From: Phialocephala subalpina
Lineage: Eukaryota; Ascomycota; Leotiomycetes; Helotiales; Mollisiaceae
Direction of reading: 5' to 3'
DNA length: 64,000 bases
Assembly: GCA_900073065.1 (NCBI GenBank)
Contig: FJOG01000006.1
Coordinates: 273,167-337,166 of the forward strand
The notes beneath the pieces were generated by a model. That model was not told where the DNA came from. It saw only the letters and a list, made by a program, of their open reading frames with translations, and searched no databases. Positions within the stretch are counted from its first letter, which is position 1. Every line of letters starts with the position of its first letter. Of this stretch, positions 12,864 through 23,361 are shown in pieces. A program made the position numbers and the translations under genes.

Positions 12864-14057
12864 TTAGTCAGAGTCCTCCGTGAGGTCAATGGTTTCATGA
12901 AGATGTCGAATGACTGCAAGCTTGGTACCCTTGGAGTTCATGGATGGGCCTTTGACAACGTCATCATCCTCGCTCTTTGCGGGTTTCTTCTTTTTGTCGA
13001 CATCCACCTCGCTAACCTCGCTCTCACCACCTTCCTCCTCCTCTAGACGATGATTGCCATACCTTTCAGGATACTATTTTGATATGTCAGTATCTTCTTG
13101 GGAACTGATTAAACATCGAACATACTTTAGAGTTCAAGAATTCCTTGAACTCTTTCAAGATCTGAGGATCCTTCATATCGATTTCGAATGTAGGCATTCG
13201 AGTAGTAGGAGAGGCAACTACGGAGTTCGAGGCTGACTCAGGATCAGGAGACGAAGTTTGTGACACCTTTCGGGGGATACTGGGTGCTTCTGAATTGTAG
13301 TCAGTCAGGATTGATTTGGATGTGCATATTGGAGGCATGTTGTAGCGAACATACCTTGAGGCCAGGACTTAATCACAGAAAATCCCCGACCAATAAGCTC
13401 CAACTTAAGTTGATAGTGGTTGAACTTTCTTACCTTCAAGTAATCAAAGCAAGCAGATGCACACTTCTTGCTTTGTTCAGAGCCTCCGAACTCAATGTAC
13501 CAGCCGCGCATATCAGCTTGTAGACTCTCGAGGTCAAACCTCTTGACCATTTTTATCAAGTCATTGACAAAAGTGTAGATGACTGGAAGCGCATTAACTG
13601 GGATGAACACGACATGATGGTTGTTCAAAATCTTCCTCAAGTCGCGTTTCTCGATGAAGAAAAGCACGACGGCATCTGCTCTATCCATGCCTGCTGCATC
13701 TCTATCGTTCTGCCAAGCTTCGCTTGCCTCCCGCATAGCAATCTTTCGACGGCTGTAGAGTTTTTGGAGCTCGAGTCCCTGCCATTTGTATGCTCGAGAT
13801 TGTGGGCCGCGGCACTCATCCATGATCTTCGCCATCTCGATCTTTCTGAAGTCTTCTGCCTGTTGTACTCTCCGCTCGTATTCTTCCTCAACCCCAGCCC
13901 TCTCAGTTCTAGCCTTAGCATCCGCCTCCTCTACCCTTCGTTCACATTCTGTCTCAATTCTCTCTTTCTACTCCTTGGCCTGGTTTTCAATTTCTAGCTG
14001 GCGCTTTGTTCTATGGGGGTCGCGCGCGCGCTCGGCTGATGAGACTGTTGTCGACAT
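12864..14057 (-). pseudogene. Hypothetical protein gene with in-frame TAG
   Basis: Three exons (14057-13355, 13289-13126, 13073-12864) join in frame over 359 codons and end in TAA. The only interruption is a TAG at codon 30 (13968-13970). Sequence on both sides of the TAG is coding-like: a charged, coiled-coil-like stretch with RRVEEADAKA and ERRVQQAEDF runs on in the same frame into the body. Later parts include a compact predicted-helical domain (DLESLQADMRGWYIEFGG), a Ser/Pro linker, and an acidic tail ending in IDLTEDSD. I recognise no family. Either the gene is inactivated by a CAG-to-TAG type change, or translation begins at an internal ATG such as 13835, giving about 284 residues that start after the coiled coil. 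No GT-AG intron removes the stop. Confidence 0.6.
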
Positions 14058-14842
14058 GGTGAAATCGACCTCGAAATCATGCGATCTGAAGAACGTGTTA
14101 ACGAGATCCATCTTCAATGTCGCTTCAATGCAATTTACCTGGATGCTTAATGCTGTAAAGTTCGCAGGCTCAACTTCGAAGCTTTATCGAAAGTGTGTCC
14201 CGAAGAGAATCGACGATGTCGATTTGGTGCCAAATGCAGACTTCCAGACTGAATACCGCTTGCTTTGGTGCTTCTTCGACTGCCTAATGGTGAGGGTGTT
14301 GAGTAAAAACAACTGATACAGGCGCTTTGACCAAGGTCGCGACAAGGTGCCAAGGTGAATCGGTAGAATTTGGGGAGATTTGCGCAAATAAGAAAGCAGA
14401 TAGCGTAGCTCGAATTACCCTTAAAAAAGACTTGAAGTGGCTCTTCAAAGTCGTGGTTTGTGGTGGATTGCGCGTTGCCATTGTGGAGGTTTGTTGTTCA
14501 AAGAAAAATGAGGAGAGGAGTTCGAGATCTTATACCTCGCGAGGTCTCGAGATTTCAAGATTCCGACAAGGCTGCGGTTGCGGAGCAATAAATTTACCGT
14601 TTAGAACATGGGATCGGACGGAAATCACTTAGCGTCCTTGGTTAGATTCAGCAAATTGAGAAACATCACGGAATAACACTTTGCCCTCGACAGTTAAGTC
14701 TATAGTCAGCTATTCCAAGGCTCAGCTTCCGCAACACTGAAGTTTATATTATTATCATTAATGTCCTACTCAACTCTTCTTCGCCCATCATCTAGTCATT
14801 CTGCTGCATTTCTAGACTCATTGTCTGCTGACTGACTTCTAT
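14058..14842. other. Intergenic, no gene seen
   Basis: This region lies upstream of the TAG-interrupted gene and downstream of the ankyrin gene. It contains overlapping short open frames on both strands with no recognisable product. Confidence 0.55.
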
Positions 14843-15931
14843 TTATGATACTTCATTCCTGGTTCGGATCGTAGTTCTGGTTTGGGTACCTTCTAGCAGT
14901 ACTTGTAGCTCCTCGTCTTTCCATTTCTGAAGCCGAAGCCACTCTAAAGGCGTGATGCCTTGTCCCTTGAAGCCAGCTGTTCGTTTCTCACTATCAGCTC
15001 CTTTGCTCAGCAGATACCTCACCAATTGGCAATGTCGGTCCCTGACTGCTTTATACAACACTGTACTTGTATGTGGCGGTAGTGCCGAAGCGTTGGACGA
15101 CGGCAGCTTCTCCAAGCCTGTCTCAAGAGCGTTGATGTCTGCTCCGTGTTGCAGTAATATTTCGAGGATGGGTATCCTTTCAGGGTCCATCTTTGATCGC
15201 CCAACGACATGGTGCAAAGCATTATTGTCGACTTTGGCACCATATTGAAAGAGTTGCTTTATCATATATGACGTTCCATTCATGGCTGTATATGCCATCG
15301 GTGTACCATCAAATCCATCGGCGATGTTGGGGTCTGCTCCGGGTTCGAGAAGCCAGTGGAATACCGGAAGGTTGTTTGTAGCTAACCTAGCAAGTGTTAG
15401 CAAGTTCTTCTGTGATCCAGGTCCTCTATAAATACCCCAAAATAGTTCGCCCTTCAGAGGTGTCGTTTTGGTATTGACGTCCCACCCATGATCGACCAAG
15501 TCCTGCAGGATCAATGTAAAAGCCGCCCAATTTCCATCTCGTACTTTCAGATCCGCAATTTCTTCTGCAACTATAGACTTGACTTTGCAACCATTGTCGA
15601 GCAATACGTTGACGAGATCACGGTTGAGGGTCTCAATCCCATGAGCCAGAGCTAGAGCAGGGTTGAACTCTTCGCCACTTGGAGCAACAAAATATGGGTT
15701 CTCGCGCCATATTTGAAATATAATGCTGATTTTCGAGACATCACCATCGTTCCCTGCGACAAAGATGCACTGGGTAGCGACATTCCGCAGCCTTCCACAA
15801 GGATCAGACCAGATGCTCGTCACTTCGTTATTAGTCAAGAGGGCGTGTAGACGTTCAAAGTCATTTGTTAAGTAAGCGTCCTCTAAGGCAGCTCTAATTT
15901 CTTCATCAGTAGCAGCGTTTGGCATCGTCAT
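14843..15931 (-). CDS. Ankyrin-repeat protein
   Basis: A single exon encodes 362 residues. Several ankyrin units are visible, the clearest in the second half: FHWLLEPGADPNIADGFDGT followed by MIKQLFQYGAKVDNNALHH, then ILEILLQHGADINALETG, then LVRYLLSKGADSEKR with GITPLEWLR. The N-terminal part is more divergent but keeps the helix-turn-helix rhythm (LVNVLLDNGCKV). No catalytic domain, signal peptide or membrane segment is seen, so it is probably an intracellular protein-binding repeat protein. Stand-alone ankyrin proteins of this size are numerous and poorly characterised in filamentous fungi. The start ATG is followed by a second ATG two codons later. Confidence 0.85.
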   Translation of the reverse strand: MTMPNAATDEEIRAALEDAYLTNDFERLHALLTNNEVTSIWSDPCGRLRNVATQCIFVAGNDGDVSKISIIFQIWRENPYFVAPSGEEFNPALALAHGIETLNRDLVNVLLDNGCKVKSIVAEEIADLKVRDGNWAAFTLILQDLVDHGWDVNTKTTPLKGELFWGIYRGPGSQKNLLTLARLATNNLPVFHWLLEPGADPNIADGFDGTPMAYTAMNGTSYMIKQLFQYGAKVDNNALHHVVGRSKMDPERIPILEILLQHGADINALETGLEKLPSSNASALPPHTSTVLYKAVRDRHCQLVRYLLSKGADSEKRTAGFKGQGITPLEWLRLQKWKDEELQVLLEGTQTRTTIRTRNEVS

Positions 15932-16748
15932 CGTTCGGGTTAGCGATCAAAAACCGACGATGAAGATTTTTCCGCTAGGAATAAAGTGGATTCGTGAGCC
16001 CAAGAAGAAATTCGAGAACAAATCCGAGATCGTCGAAGCTTCCTCGATGGAGAACTTGGAAGTGTCTCGTGCCCTGCGACGCTAAAGATAGGCCGAGGCA
16101 GATGGAATTCGCGTCACACGCAATTCCAGCAGAAAGTAGCTACCGTTGGCTACAGTGACTGTTTCAGCTACGTTGAGATGTTGGATGAGAGTGTTGGAAG
16201 TTGGATGCTGCGAATGTTGTTGGTCACGCTGGGTTTGCCGGTTGGCGAAGCTGGGCCAGCATCGTGCATGGGTTCTCCTGCGAGTCGCTCGATTCGGAAG
16301 AGCGTTCCCGAACTCTCGATGTCCCAGAAATATTGCAGCTTCTATGTTGAGCATTTGAAAATGGCAATGTTGTTTGATGGTGAGGTGCTAATGTGGGTCT
16401 CTATTTTGGTAATAGCGAGTGGCTGGCGGGGTCTCCAGTCTCCGTGTCGGTCTCAGGAATCGATTCGAAAACATACACCAACTCCTGCTAAAGAACTGGT
16501 CTATTTCGATCGCATCTGGACATTCCTTGTTGAGGGAGGCGTCTCGGTAATGCGGCCATCGACTTGAGAGTGCCTGAAGCGGTGTGCGAAGCGAACCCCT
16601 TTTCTGACGACGAGAAACGCGTGAAGGAATTGAAGTGGTAGTTCTATAAAGAGGCCCGAAATGAACATTAGCAGAAACTTTTAAATTCTGAAACGGTGCT
16701 CAAGTATGACCGTTTCCCATACCTCTGACTGTAACGGTGAATGTCAGT
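15932..16748. other. Intergenic, no gene seen
   Basis: This is the upstream region of the ankyrin gene and the expected position of the missing 3' part of the GMC relic. I searched the minus-strand translation for further GMC motifs and found none. A plus-strand frame at 16178-16567 has no resemblance to anything known. Confidence 0.5.
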
Positions 16749-17170
16749 TCACTGCAGAATTACCTCCAACACAACATCCAATTCAAAGACCCGCATCTTA
16801 TTGCCAACTGAGGTGATGTTGTATGCCATGCGACTAGATATTGCGGTCAAGTGACGAATGTTAAAGTCGATTGGGTTGAGGGATTGCTCGAAATATCCAC
16901 ACTCGACGACTAGGACGGTGACTATGATGGATCGTTAATGACTTCGCTCAGTGAACGGCACAATGAAAGGCTGTACAGACATTTTCCATCTTCTGTTAGT
17001 CGGCCGGCGGCTGTGAGACCGGAACTCCCCCCTCCCCCCACGATAATATAGTCATTAAAAGGCGCGATGTCTTCTAGGCTGGTGAAATGTCGGGCTTCGG
17101 AGGCGAAATTTGGTCGAGCAGTGGCGATAATTGCAAAAGCTATCAGAAAGACCACGAGAAACATGGCCAT
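16749..17170 (-). pseudogene. Truncated GMC oxidoreductase relic
   Basis: The minus strand opens with a hydrophobic signal peptide (MAMFLVVFLIAFAIIATA), followed by DYIIVGGGGSSGLTAAGRLTED, the FAD-binding N terminus of glucose-methanol-choline oxidoreductases. Removing a 59-bp intron (16922-16980, donor GTCTGT) continues into FTVLVVECGYFEQS and then YNITS, which match the next conserved blocks. The frame then degenerates and stops at 16749 after about 120 residues, whereas intact enzymes have about 600. No later motifs (flavin-attachment loop, substrate domain, C-terminal catalytic His) follow. This is a 3'-truncated relic of a secreted FAD oxidase or dehydrogenase. Confidence 0.7.
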
Positions 17171-18055
17171 AACTTTGACTTAACTGGAATTGTGAGCTTT
17201 CGGGGCCTTGGCTAACGTTAAATGTCCCTTTAAGGCACAGTTATCAAGAGACTGCCAGTACAGCCTGAAATGGACCGTAAGCCCCCCTCTAGAATGTGTG
17301 ATAGGCTGAGAATTAATCTAGAACTAGGAACTCAATGCCTAAAAGATGTGCGTGCGAATGCGAATGCGAGAATGAACAGAAGTGATGCATTCGGGCTGAG
17401 CCTCTGAAGTAGATCGTGGGGATGCAAAAATACCTGAGCGAGGGTACCCGACGCGCTATAGTTTAGGGGATTTAAGCCTGAATATTTAGCGAGAAGGCCC
17501 TGGATCTCGAGCACGAGCCGCTCCGCAGAATAGTGGTCATAAGCCTGAAGGGACGTCTGTTCTGGTGCTCGAATCACCCAGCCTTGCTAGGACATCATGA
17601 CCGCCAACATAGGACATTCCACTTGGAGATATCTGCAGGAGATCTGCCAGAGTCCCCTTGACGAGAATGCCACTCGAAAAACAATCTCAATGATCCAACT
17701 AGATGCAGGACATACTCGCGTCGAATCAGATGTGTCCCACTTGGGAAAATCAGCAGAGAAATAATTCGGAGCATCCTTTCCAGGTGTCGCATTTGGAAGC
17801 ATTTTCAACACCCCAGGTAGATGGGACATTCTCACCCCAAGCCCACCAGCATCCCACTCGTGACGCCCAGCCTCTGACACCACCTGGGAACTTCCCATCC
17901 ACACCACCTTGCGCCTCCTCACCCCATTTCTAATCTCCCCAGAAATCAAGAACATCCACACACCTCACCGCCCACATCACATGCAATCAAAATCACGAAA
18001 GCCAGATATCTCAACTTTTCATTCCTATCATCAAAATCCCTCCCTCTCCGGGACA
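17171..18055. other. Intergenic with unassigned coding-like fragments
   Basis: Minus-strand frames at 17332-17577 and 17587-17961 look partly protein-like, but they are broken relative to each other by stops and frame changes, and I could not assign them to a family. They may be relics lying upstream of the GMC fragment. No intact gene is supported. Confidence 0.4.
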
Positions 18056-21000
18056 TTATATACCATTGTCATCCATATACTGAAGACGGATACTGACTGC
18101 CCTCCTGTGTGCCTCTAATTCTTCGACCTTGGCGAGCTGCATCACGGCTCCACCGACGTTTCGGAGGCCCTGCGCTGTAAGATTGGAGGATGTAATGTGT
18201 TTTGTGAAGGAGCCGAGGTTTACTCCGGAGTACTGCTTTGCGTAGCCGTATGTTGCTGGCAGAATGTCAGTAACTCAGTCGTACATCGCTTATCCATCAC
18301 TAATGGATAGGAGGAAGTCTTGAAGAGGTCGAAACTCGACTTTTGAATGCCCCGCAAAATCTGGGACTTTCACACCTGGAGAAGGGTCCCCAAGAAGAAA
18401 GTGGTGCGCACGATGCAAACTCCGATCTGAACCTCGCCATTTTGGGTGGGTTTGAATGCCCCAAAGGCTCCGGAACACTAGAAAAGGCGAAAAGGTAGAC
18501 TTACGCAATGAGTGGTTCACACCAGCAGAGTAGTCTCCAACACTCTCTGGCGTCCATTCCCCAATGAATACCGATCCAGCGTTTTCCACCAAAGGCACCA
18601 CCTCAGCAGCGTTCTTCAGTTGCAGAATGAGATGTTCTGGGGCATATTCGTTGCTCAGCTTCATCGCCTCTTCAATGTCCTTGACCACGAGGGTCACTGA
18701 GTGCTCAATAGCACCTCGTACAATGTCGACTCTCGGCAAAGCCGTAGCTTGCTTGTGTAGCTCGTCTTCAATCGCAGCTAGCTCCTTCTCCGAAAGGTCG
18801 ACGGCGATCAGAATTACTTGACTGTCAACACCGTGTTCTGCTTGCGACAGCAGATCTGAGGCGACAAAGGCCGGATTAGCTTCCTTGTCCGCAATGACTA
18901 GAACTTCTGAAGGTCCAGCTGGCATGTCGATGCTGACTCCGGCGTTGGTATCATTGCTGACATACATCTTTGCTGCAGTAACGAACTGGTTCCCAGGCCC
19001 CAGAATCTTGTCGACCTTGGACACAGACTCAGTCCCATATGCCATTGCTGCAACGGCTTGAGCACCACCCGCAAGGACAATCGATTCCGCGCCAACCTTG
19101 TGTGCAACGTATACAATTTCTGGGGTTATGCTTCCGTCGGCACGAGGGGGTGAAGCCAGGACAATTGTCTTGCAACCAGCAACCATAGCAGGAACACCAA
19201 GCATAAGAGCTGTAGATGGCAAGACAGCAGTTCCACCAGGAACGTATAATCCAACGCGCTCAATCGGCCTTGAAAATCTACTGCAGATGATACCAGGCAT
19301 AGTCTCGACCTGCAACGGCTTGTCTTCTTTTTGTGCTGCGTGGAACTTGCGAATGTTCTCGAATGAGGTGTCGATAGCTGCGATTGTCTCGGGTGCGAGG
19401 TTCATCAAGGATTGTGGATATGGTGCCTTGAGAACGGGAGACGTAAGTGAAGTCGCGTTCTCGAACTTGTGGGTGTATGATAGCAACGCCTTATCGCCTC
19501 CTTCTCGTACTTCCTTGATGATGGGGTTAACGATGCCCATAATCATTTCGGTGGACTTTTGTGAGGGGCGTTGTAGAACGGCTTTGAGGTCCTCCGGCGA
19601 GGTTGTAGCAGCGTTGTAGCGTCGCATTGTAATCCGGCCATTCTTCAATCCCGCATTGTCATCGGCTGACTTGGGTACTGAAGCTGCCTCTTTCACAATC
19701 TCCTTCACTTCCGGAGACTTTGAATTACCATTCGTGCCGTTCGTGGATATTCCCTCCTTCTCGGCCCATTGTCCCTTCGCATCACCTTGTCTTCTCTTCA
19801 CCTTTCGGCTCTTCTTATCAAGACTTCTCTCAATATCAGACACGCTGACTCCAGCACCAACAGCCTTCGCCAGAGCAAAGTATATGAGATCGGCCACCTC
19901 GAAGGCGATATTCTCCTTTGTAGTGGCATCGCATAGCTCTTCAGCTTCTTCCATAATCTTGGCTCGTAATAGCTTCTCGTCGGAGAAGAGGCGGGCAGTA
20001 TATGATCCTTCTGGCGCTGACTCCTTTCTTGAAATCAATGTCTTCTCGAGCTTTGCAATGCCATGTAACTCGCCGAAACATGTCGACTGAGGTAGGTGGC
20101 AGAATCCACGACCTTTTTGACGGACTACAAACTTCAAACAGTCCTGGTCGCAGTCCAGAGATACCCTAAGAAGCTCTTGTGTATCGCCCGAAGTCGCTCC
20201 CTTGTACCACAGTCCTCGCTTTCGACTTTGATATACTCCTGTGCCAGTCTTCAACGACTCTGCCAAGCTCTCTTGACTGCTGTACACCAATCCCAGAGCA
20301 ATTCCTCTCTCATCTGTGACCACCGTGGGGATTAACTCGTCTGGTCTATCTGATGTCCATGATGAAGCGATCAATGCAGGCACAGGTATCTTTGATTGTC
20401 CCGAGATTGTAAGGATATTGGAAGGTATGATCGAGATGGCAGATGACTCGGTTGCCAATGTGACGAATTCTTGAGGACTGTGTCACAAGTCTCGAGTTAG
20501 CATATTTCTGCAGCCAACCCCACGGTCCTCCATTGTCCTGCCATTGTCCCAGGGCTGCCGGAACATTCAAAAGTGCGTTTTGACCCTCCTGAAGGGCTCA
20601 ATAGAGGGTCTAAATCCTTCCAGAAGGCTTACCTGCTTGGTGGTGTAGTCAGGAAAACAGGGGCCACCTTATGGTGAGTCAGGATTTCCAGCTTGAGGGT
20701 CGTCGATTGAATGTCCCCAGCTCGCACAAGAACTCCATTGGCATACGGCAGCGTAGGATGTGCCTCCTCCGCGGCTAGAATTGGTATGACTCGATCGCCG
20801 TACTTCTCCAGGACATTGAGCTGTGTGCCCGCCGTAGCGAACACTTTCGAAGCGCCAGAGTCCAGGATCGTGACGATATCCTCTGTACTCGTAATGTCGG
20901 AAACGTCGACGTAGGCCTCAATTGAGACATGTCCCTGAAGGAAACCGAGCAATTGATCGATGTTCGAGTCGTTCGCGGAGAAGAAGATGCATCCTAGATA

Positions 21001-21099
21001 CGATAACTGCTTGCTCGTAAATTCGGAGTCCGCGTCCGCTGTTGGAGGAGTGGAAAGGTCCACGCTAGGGAGGAACGGAAGGGGTAGAGTTGTATCCAT
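18056..21099 (-). CDS. HIS4: Trifunctional histidine biosynthesis enzyme (PRA-CH / PRA-PH / HDH)
   Basis: Three exons (21099-20633, 20477-18505, 18255-18056) encode 879 residues, the usual length of the fused fungal enzyme. It catalyses steps 2, 3 and 10 of histidine synthesis: phosphoribosyl-ATP pyrophosphohydrolase, phosphoribosyl-AMP cyclohydrolase and histidinol dehydrogenase. The cyclohydrolase segment is marked by GRGFCHLPQSTCFGELHG with metal-binding Cys/His, and the pyrophosphohydrolase by AKIMEEAEELCDA. The dehydrogenase (from about residue 440) is marked by YVPGGTAVLPSTALMLG, LGPGNQFVTAAK, PAGPSEVLVIAD, AEHGVDSQ and NEYAPEHL. The last intron is unusually long at 249 bp; removing it restores NHSLPTYGYAKQYSG at the C terminus. 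The first intron is 155 bp. The enzyme is cytosolic. The gene is divergent from TAF9, with a candidate cross-pathway site near its start. Confidence 0.95.
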
Positions 21100-21166
21100 A
21101 GTGCCCGGTGTGATTGTACCAGATACGGAGGGACAATTGAAAGGAAAATTATAGTTGCGCGTATGG

Positions 21167-21172
21167 TGACTC
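21167..21172 (-). promoter_or_regulatory. Candidate Cpc1/Gcn4 site (TGACTC)
   Basis: TGACTC lies 68 bp upstream of the HIS4 start codon. It is the core of the Gcn4/Cpc1 bZIP element that controls amino acid biosynthesis genes, including HIS4, in yeast and filamentous fungi. A 6-bp match alone is weak; gene identity and position are what make it plausible. Confidence 0.45.
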
Positions 21173-21622
21173 GAGACTTGATATTTTTCTTAGATTCGCC
21201 GACAGCGGGCGATGGAGGGGCAGATTTTAAAGTGGGGCCAATCGAGCCACAATGGAAATGGTGCATTTTGGATTTAAGGTGTGGTCTGTGCGGTTGACAG
21301 GGGGTTGAATGTTCCACGCGACGGAAGACATTCAATCCTCGAGCCTCAAGCATCTTGCGCCGGGACTTGTACCGACGCCATCACCTTCGTTTCCTTCCGC
21401 AAGATACTAGTGGGACATAGTATCATAGAAATTGCACCAAGCCTTCCCGATCCGAGACCACAACAATATCTCTCCAACTATCTACAAAGCCACCAGCCTC
21501 TCGAGCTCCTCGGCTTCAATCTACAATCTTGAAACCATCGAGTCGAGCGCGACGACTCCCTGAACTATTTCGACAACATCTTTAAGAATCATACTCCACA
21601 CATTAGGGCCAGATTCGTCATC

Positions 21623-22369
21623 ATGGCTGAAGTCAACGGAGACGCGCCCCAAACAAACGGTCACACCTCACCTCCTTCCCAACCCACAGTCGCCGCGTCA
21701 CAACCCTCCCAGCCAGCACCAGCTACGATATCAAACCCAACAGTACCTCTCACCTCTCTGCAAGACAATGGCCTCAACAAACGCCCCCGCGATGCCCGCC
21801 TCATACACATGCTCCTCTCCAGTCTAGGCTGCACAGCATACCAAGAACGAGTCCCCCTCCAACTCCTCGACTTCGCCTATCGTCACTCATCTTCCATCCT
21901 CTCCGATGCCCTGCACCTTTCCTCCGACGCCTACGTCTCACAACAAACACGTGCTAGGGACGCACCTACTGGTGGAATGAAAGACGAGAACGGACAAGTT
22001 AGCCCGCAGGCAGTTCAATTGGCAATTCAGAGTAGGCTACAATATCAATTTGGCGGTGGAAATGGAGGTGGAGGACTGGCCAAGGAGTTTCTGTTGGAGA
22101 CTGCGCAGGCGAGGAATAAGGTCGCTTTGCCGAGAGTGCTGCAGAATGAATGGGGTGTTAGGCTGCCTAGTGAGAGATTCGTGTTGACGGGTGTGCCTTG
22201 GGGATTGAAGGGCGAGTGGGTTGCAGAGGATGATGATACACAGCAGATTGCGGGAGACTCGATGGAGGGTCTGGAGACAGAGGAGAAAGGCGTTGAAGAT
22301 GAGGAAGGTGGCAACATGGAGGATCTGTTCGGAGGGGACGAAGATGTCGACATGGATAAGGAAGAGTGA
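21623..22369 (+). CDS. TAF9: TFIID/SAGA subunit TAF9
   Basis: A single exon encodes 248 residues. After a Gln/Pro/Ser-rich leader comes the TAF9 histone fold: KRPRDARLIHMLLSSLG, then RVPLQLLDFAYRHSSSIL and DALHLSSDAY, which correspond to the alpha helices that pair with TAF6. A downstream conserved patch reads ALPRVLQNEWGVRLPSERF. The C terminus is acidic (DLFGGDEDVDMDKEE), typical of fungal homologues. The protein is a nuclear subunit shared by TFIID and SAGA and acts in promoter recognition and coactivation. The gene is divergent from HIS4; about 520 bp between the two starts must hold both promoters. Confidence 0.95.
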   Translation: MAEVNGDAPQTNGHTSPPSQPTVAASQPSQPAPATISNPTVPLTSLQDNGLNKRPRDARLIHMLLSSLGCTAYQERVPLQLLDFAYRHSSSILSDALHLSSDAYVSQQTRARDAPTGGMKDENGQVSPQAVQLAIQSRLQYQFGGGNGGGGLAKEFLLETAQARNKVALPRVLQNEWGVRLPSERFVLTGVPWGLKGEWVAEDDDTQQIAGDSMEGLETEEKGVEDEEGGNMEDLFGGDEDVDMDKEE

Positions 22370-23180
22370 GAGGTTGTATAACATACTGCATATATGGCGC
22401 CTGGGAGTTCTGGACTAGGCTGGGACATTCAAGGAATACCAAAATCGTCGCACTGACTTGGAAGGTTGGCGCATTTCAGATAGACTGAATGAAAATATTT
22501 CTCGACCCGTGGCAGGCAGTTGATTATCCCAACAATATCGGGACATTCTGATAGTCATCAGAAGCATACATCTCGAAGGAAAACGGCGATCCGCGAGCAA
22601 ACATAAGTTGCTACTAATCTTTCATTAGCTACATGCCTGGCAGTAGCCATCTCCACTGCAACTAATGTTCAGGAGGTCTTCATTTCTTCGGGTCTCTTCC
22701 TTTCCTTCGTTCTCGGAGCTTTGCTCGTATACTTCAGGTAGTGGCCCTTGTATAGGCTCAAATGTGTGTGTTTACGATTCCTTTCTTTCCCGGTCCGCCT
22801 TCGGTCTATCGATAAAGCATCCCGTCCTCACGAGTCTGCTCGAGGCTTTTGAGACCCTCAATGCAAAGTCCGCCACCGTTGCAAGCGTGTCTCTCCTACC
22901 TACAAACATGTGTTGGTATTTTCCAATAGCGGTCCTTAATTATACCAACCTTAAAAACAACGAGGTACTTAAGCAGATAATTGGTCTCAACGTCCCTTCC
23001 TCTTGCAGTCGCTCTTAGCGGACGCGTAATTATACCACCTTCCTCACAACGCTTCACGCCTTCCCAGAAATATCGGGATTCGGCACGAGACCTCACTACT
23101 ACTCAGTATGCCTTCCCATTACAACTTCACTCCGCCTATTAGCTCCCTGTTAACTAGCACTCCTTCCTCACAACACAAGC
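22370..23180. other. Intergenic, no gene seen
   Basis: This is the region downstream of TAF9. Only short unsupported frames are present. The part from about 22960 to 23180 is pyrimidine-rich on the plus strand with repeated CCTTCC and leads into the foldback element. Confidence 0.55.
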
Positions 23181-23361
23181 GCCTTCCTCACTCCACAACT
23201 CTCCTACCACACTGATCCTGCCCTTATATTCTCGTCCTCCCCTTAGAAAAAAGACTCTTCCAAAAAGAAAGGAGAAGAGAAGAGTCGTTTTTCTAAGGGG
23301 GAGGACGAGAATATAAGGGCAGGATCAGTGTGGTAGGAGAGTTGTGGGGTGAGTGGAAGGC
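23181..23361. repeat. Foldback element, copy 1 (about 80-bp inverted arms)
   Basis: Left arm 23181-23260 and right arm about 23278-23361 are near-perfect reverse complements (a few mismatches and one-base slips) separated by a purine-rich loop of roughly 17 bp. The inner arm contains CTTATATTCTCGTCCTC, which also occurs in the same position of a second inverted repeat at 58713-58877. The structure has no coding capacity. It could be a foldback MITE or a transcribed hairpin. Confidence 0.85.

Noticed and set aside
20629..21099. Separate short gene upstream of HIS4
   Set aside because: Its sequence matches the N-terminal region of the fused fungal histidine enzyme, and a 155-bp GT-AG intron joins it in frame to the main exon.
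23181..23361. Hairpin as a CRISPR or transcription terminator
   Set aside because: This is a eukaryotic nuclear window; a single long foldback with about 80-bp arms is neither a spaced repeat array nor a simple terminator.
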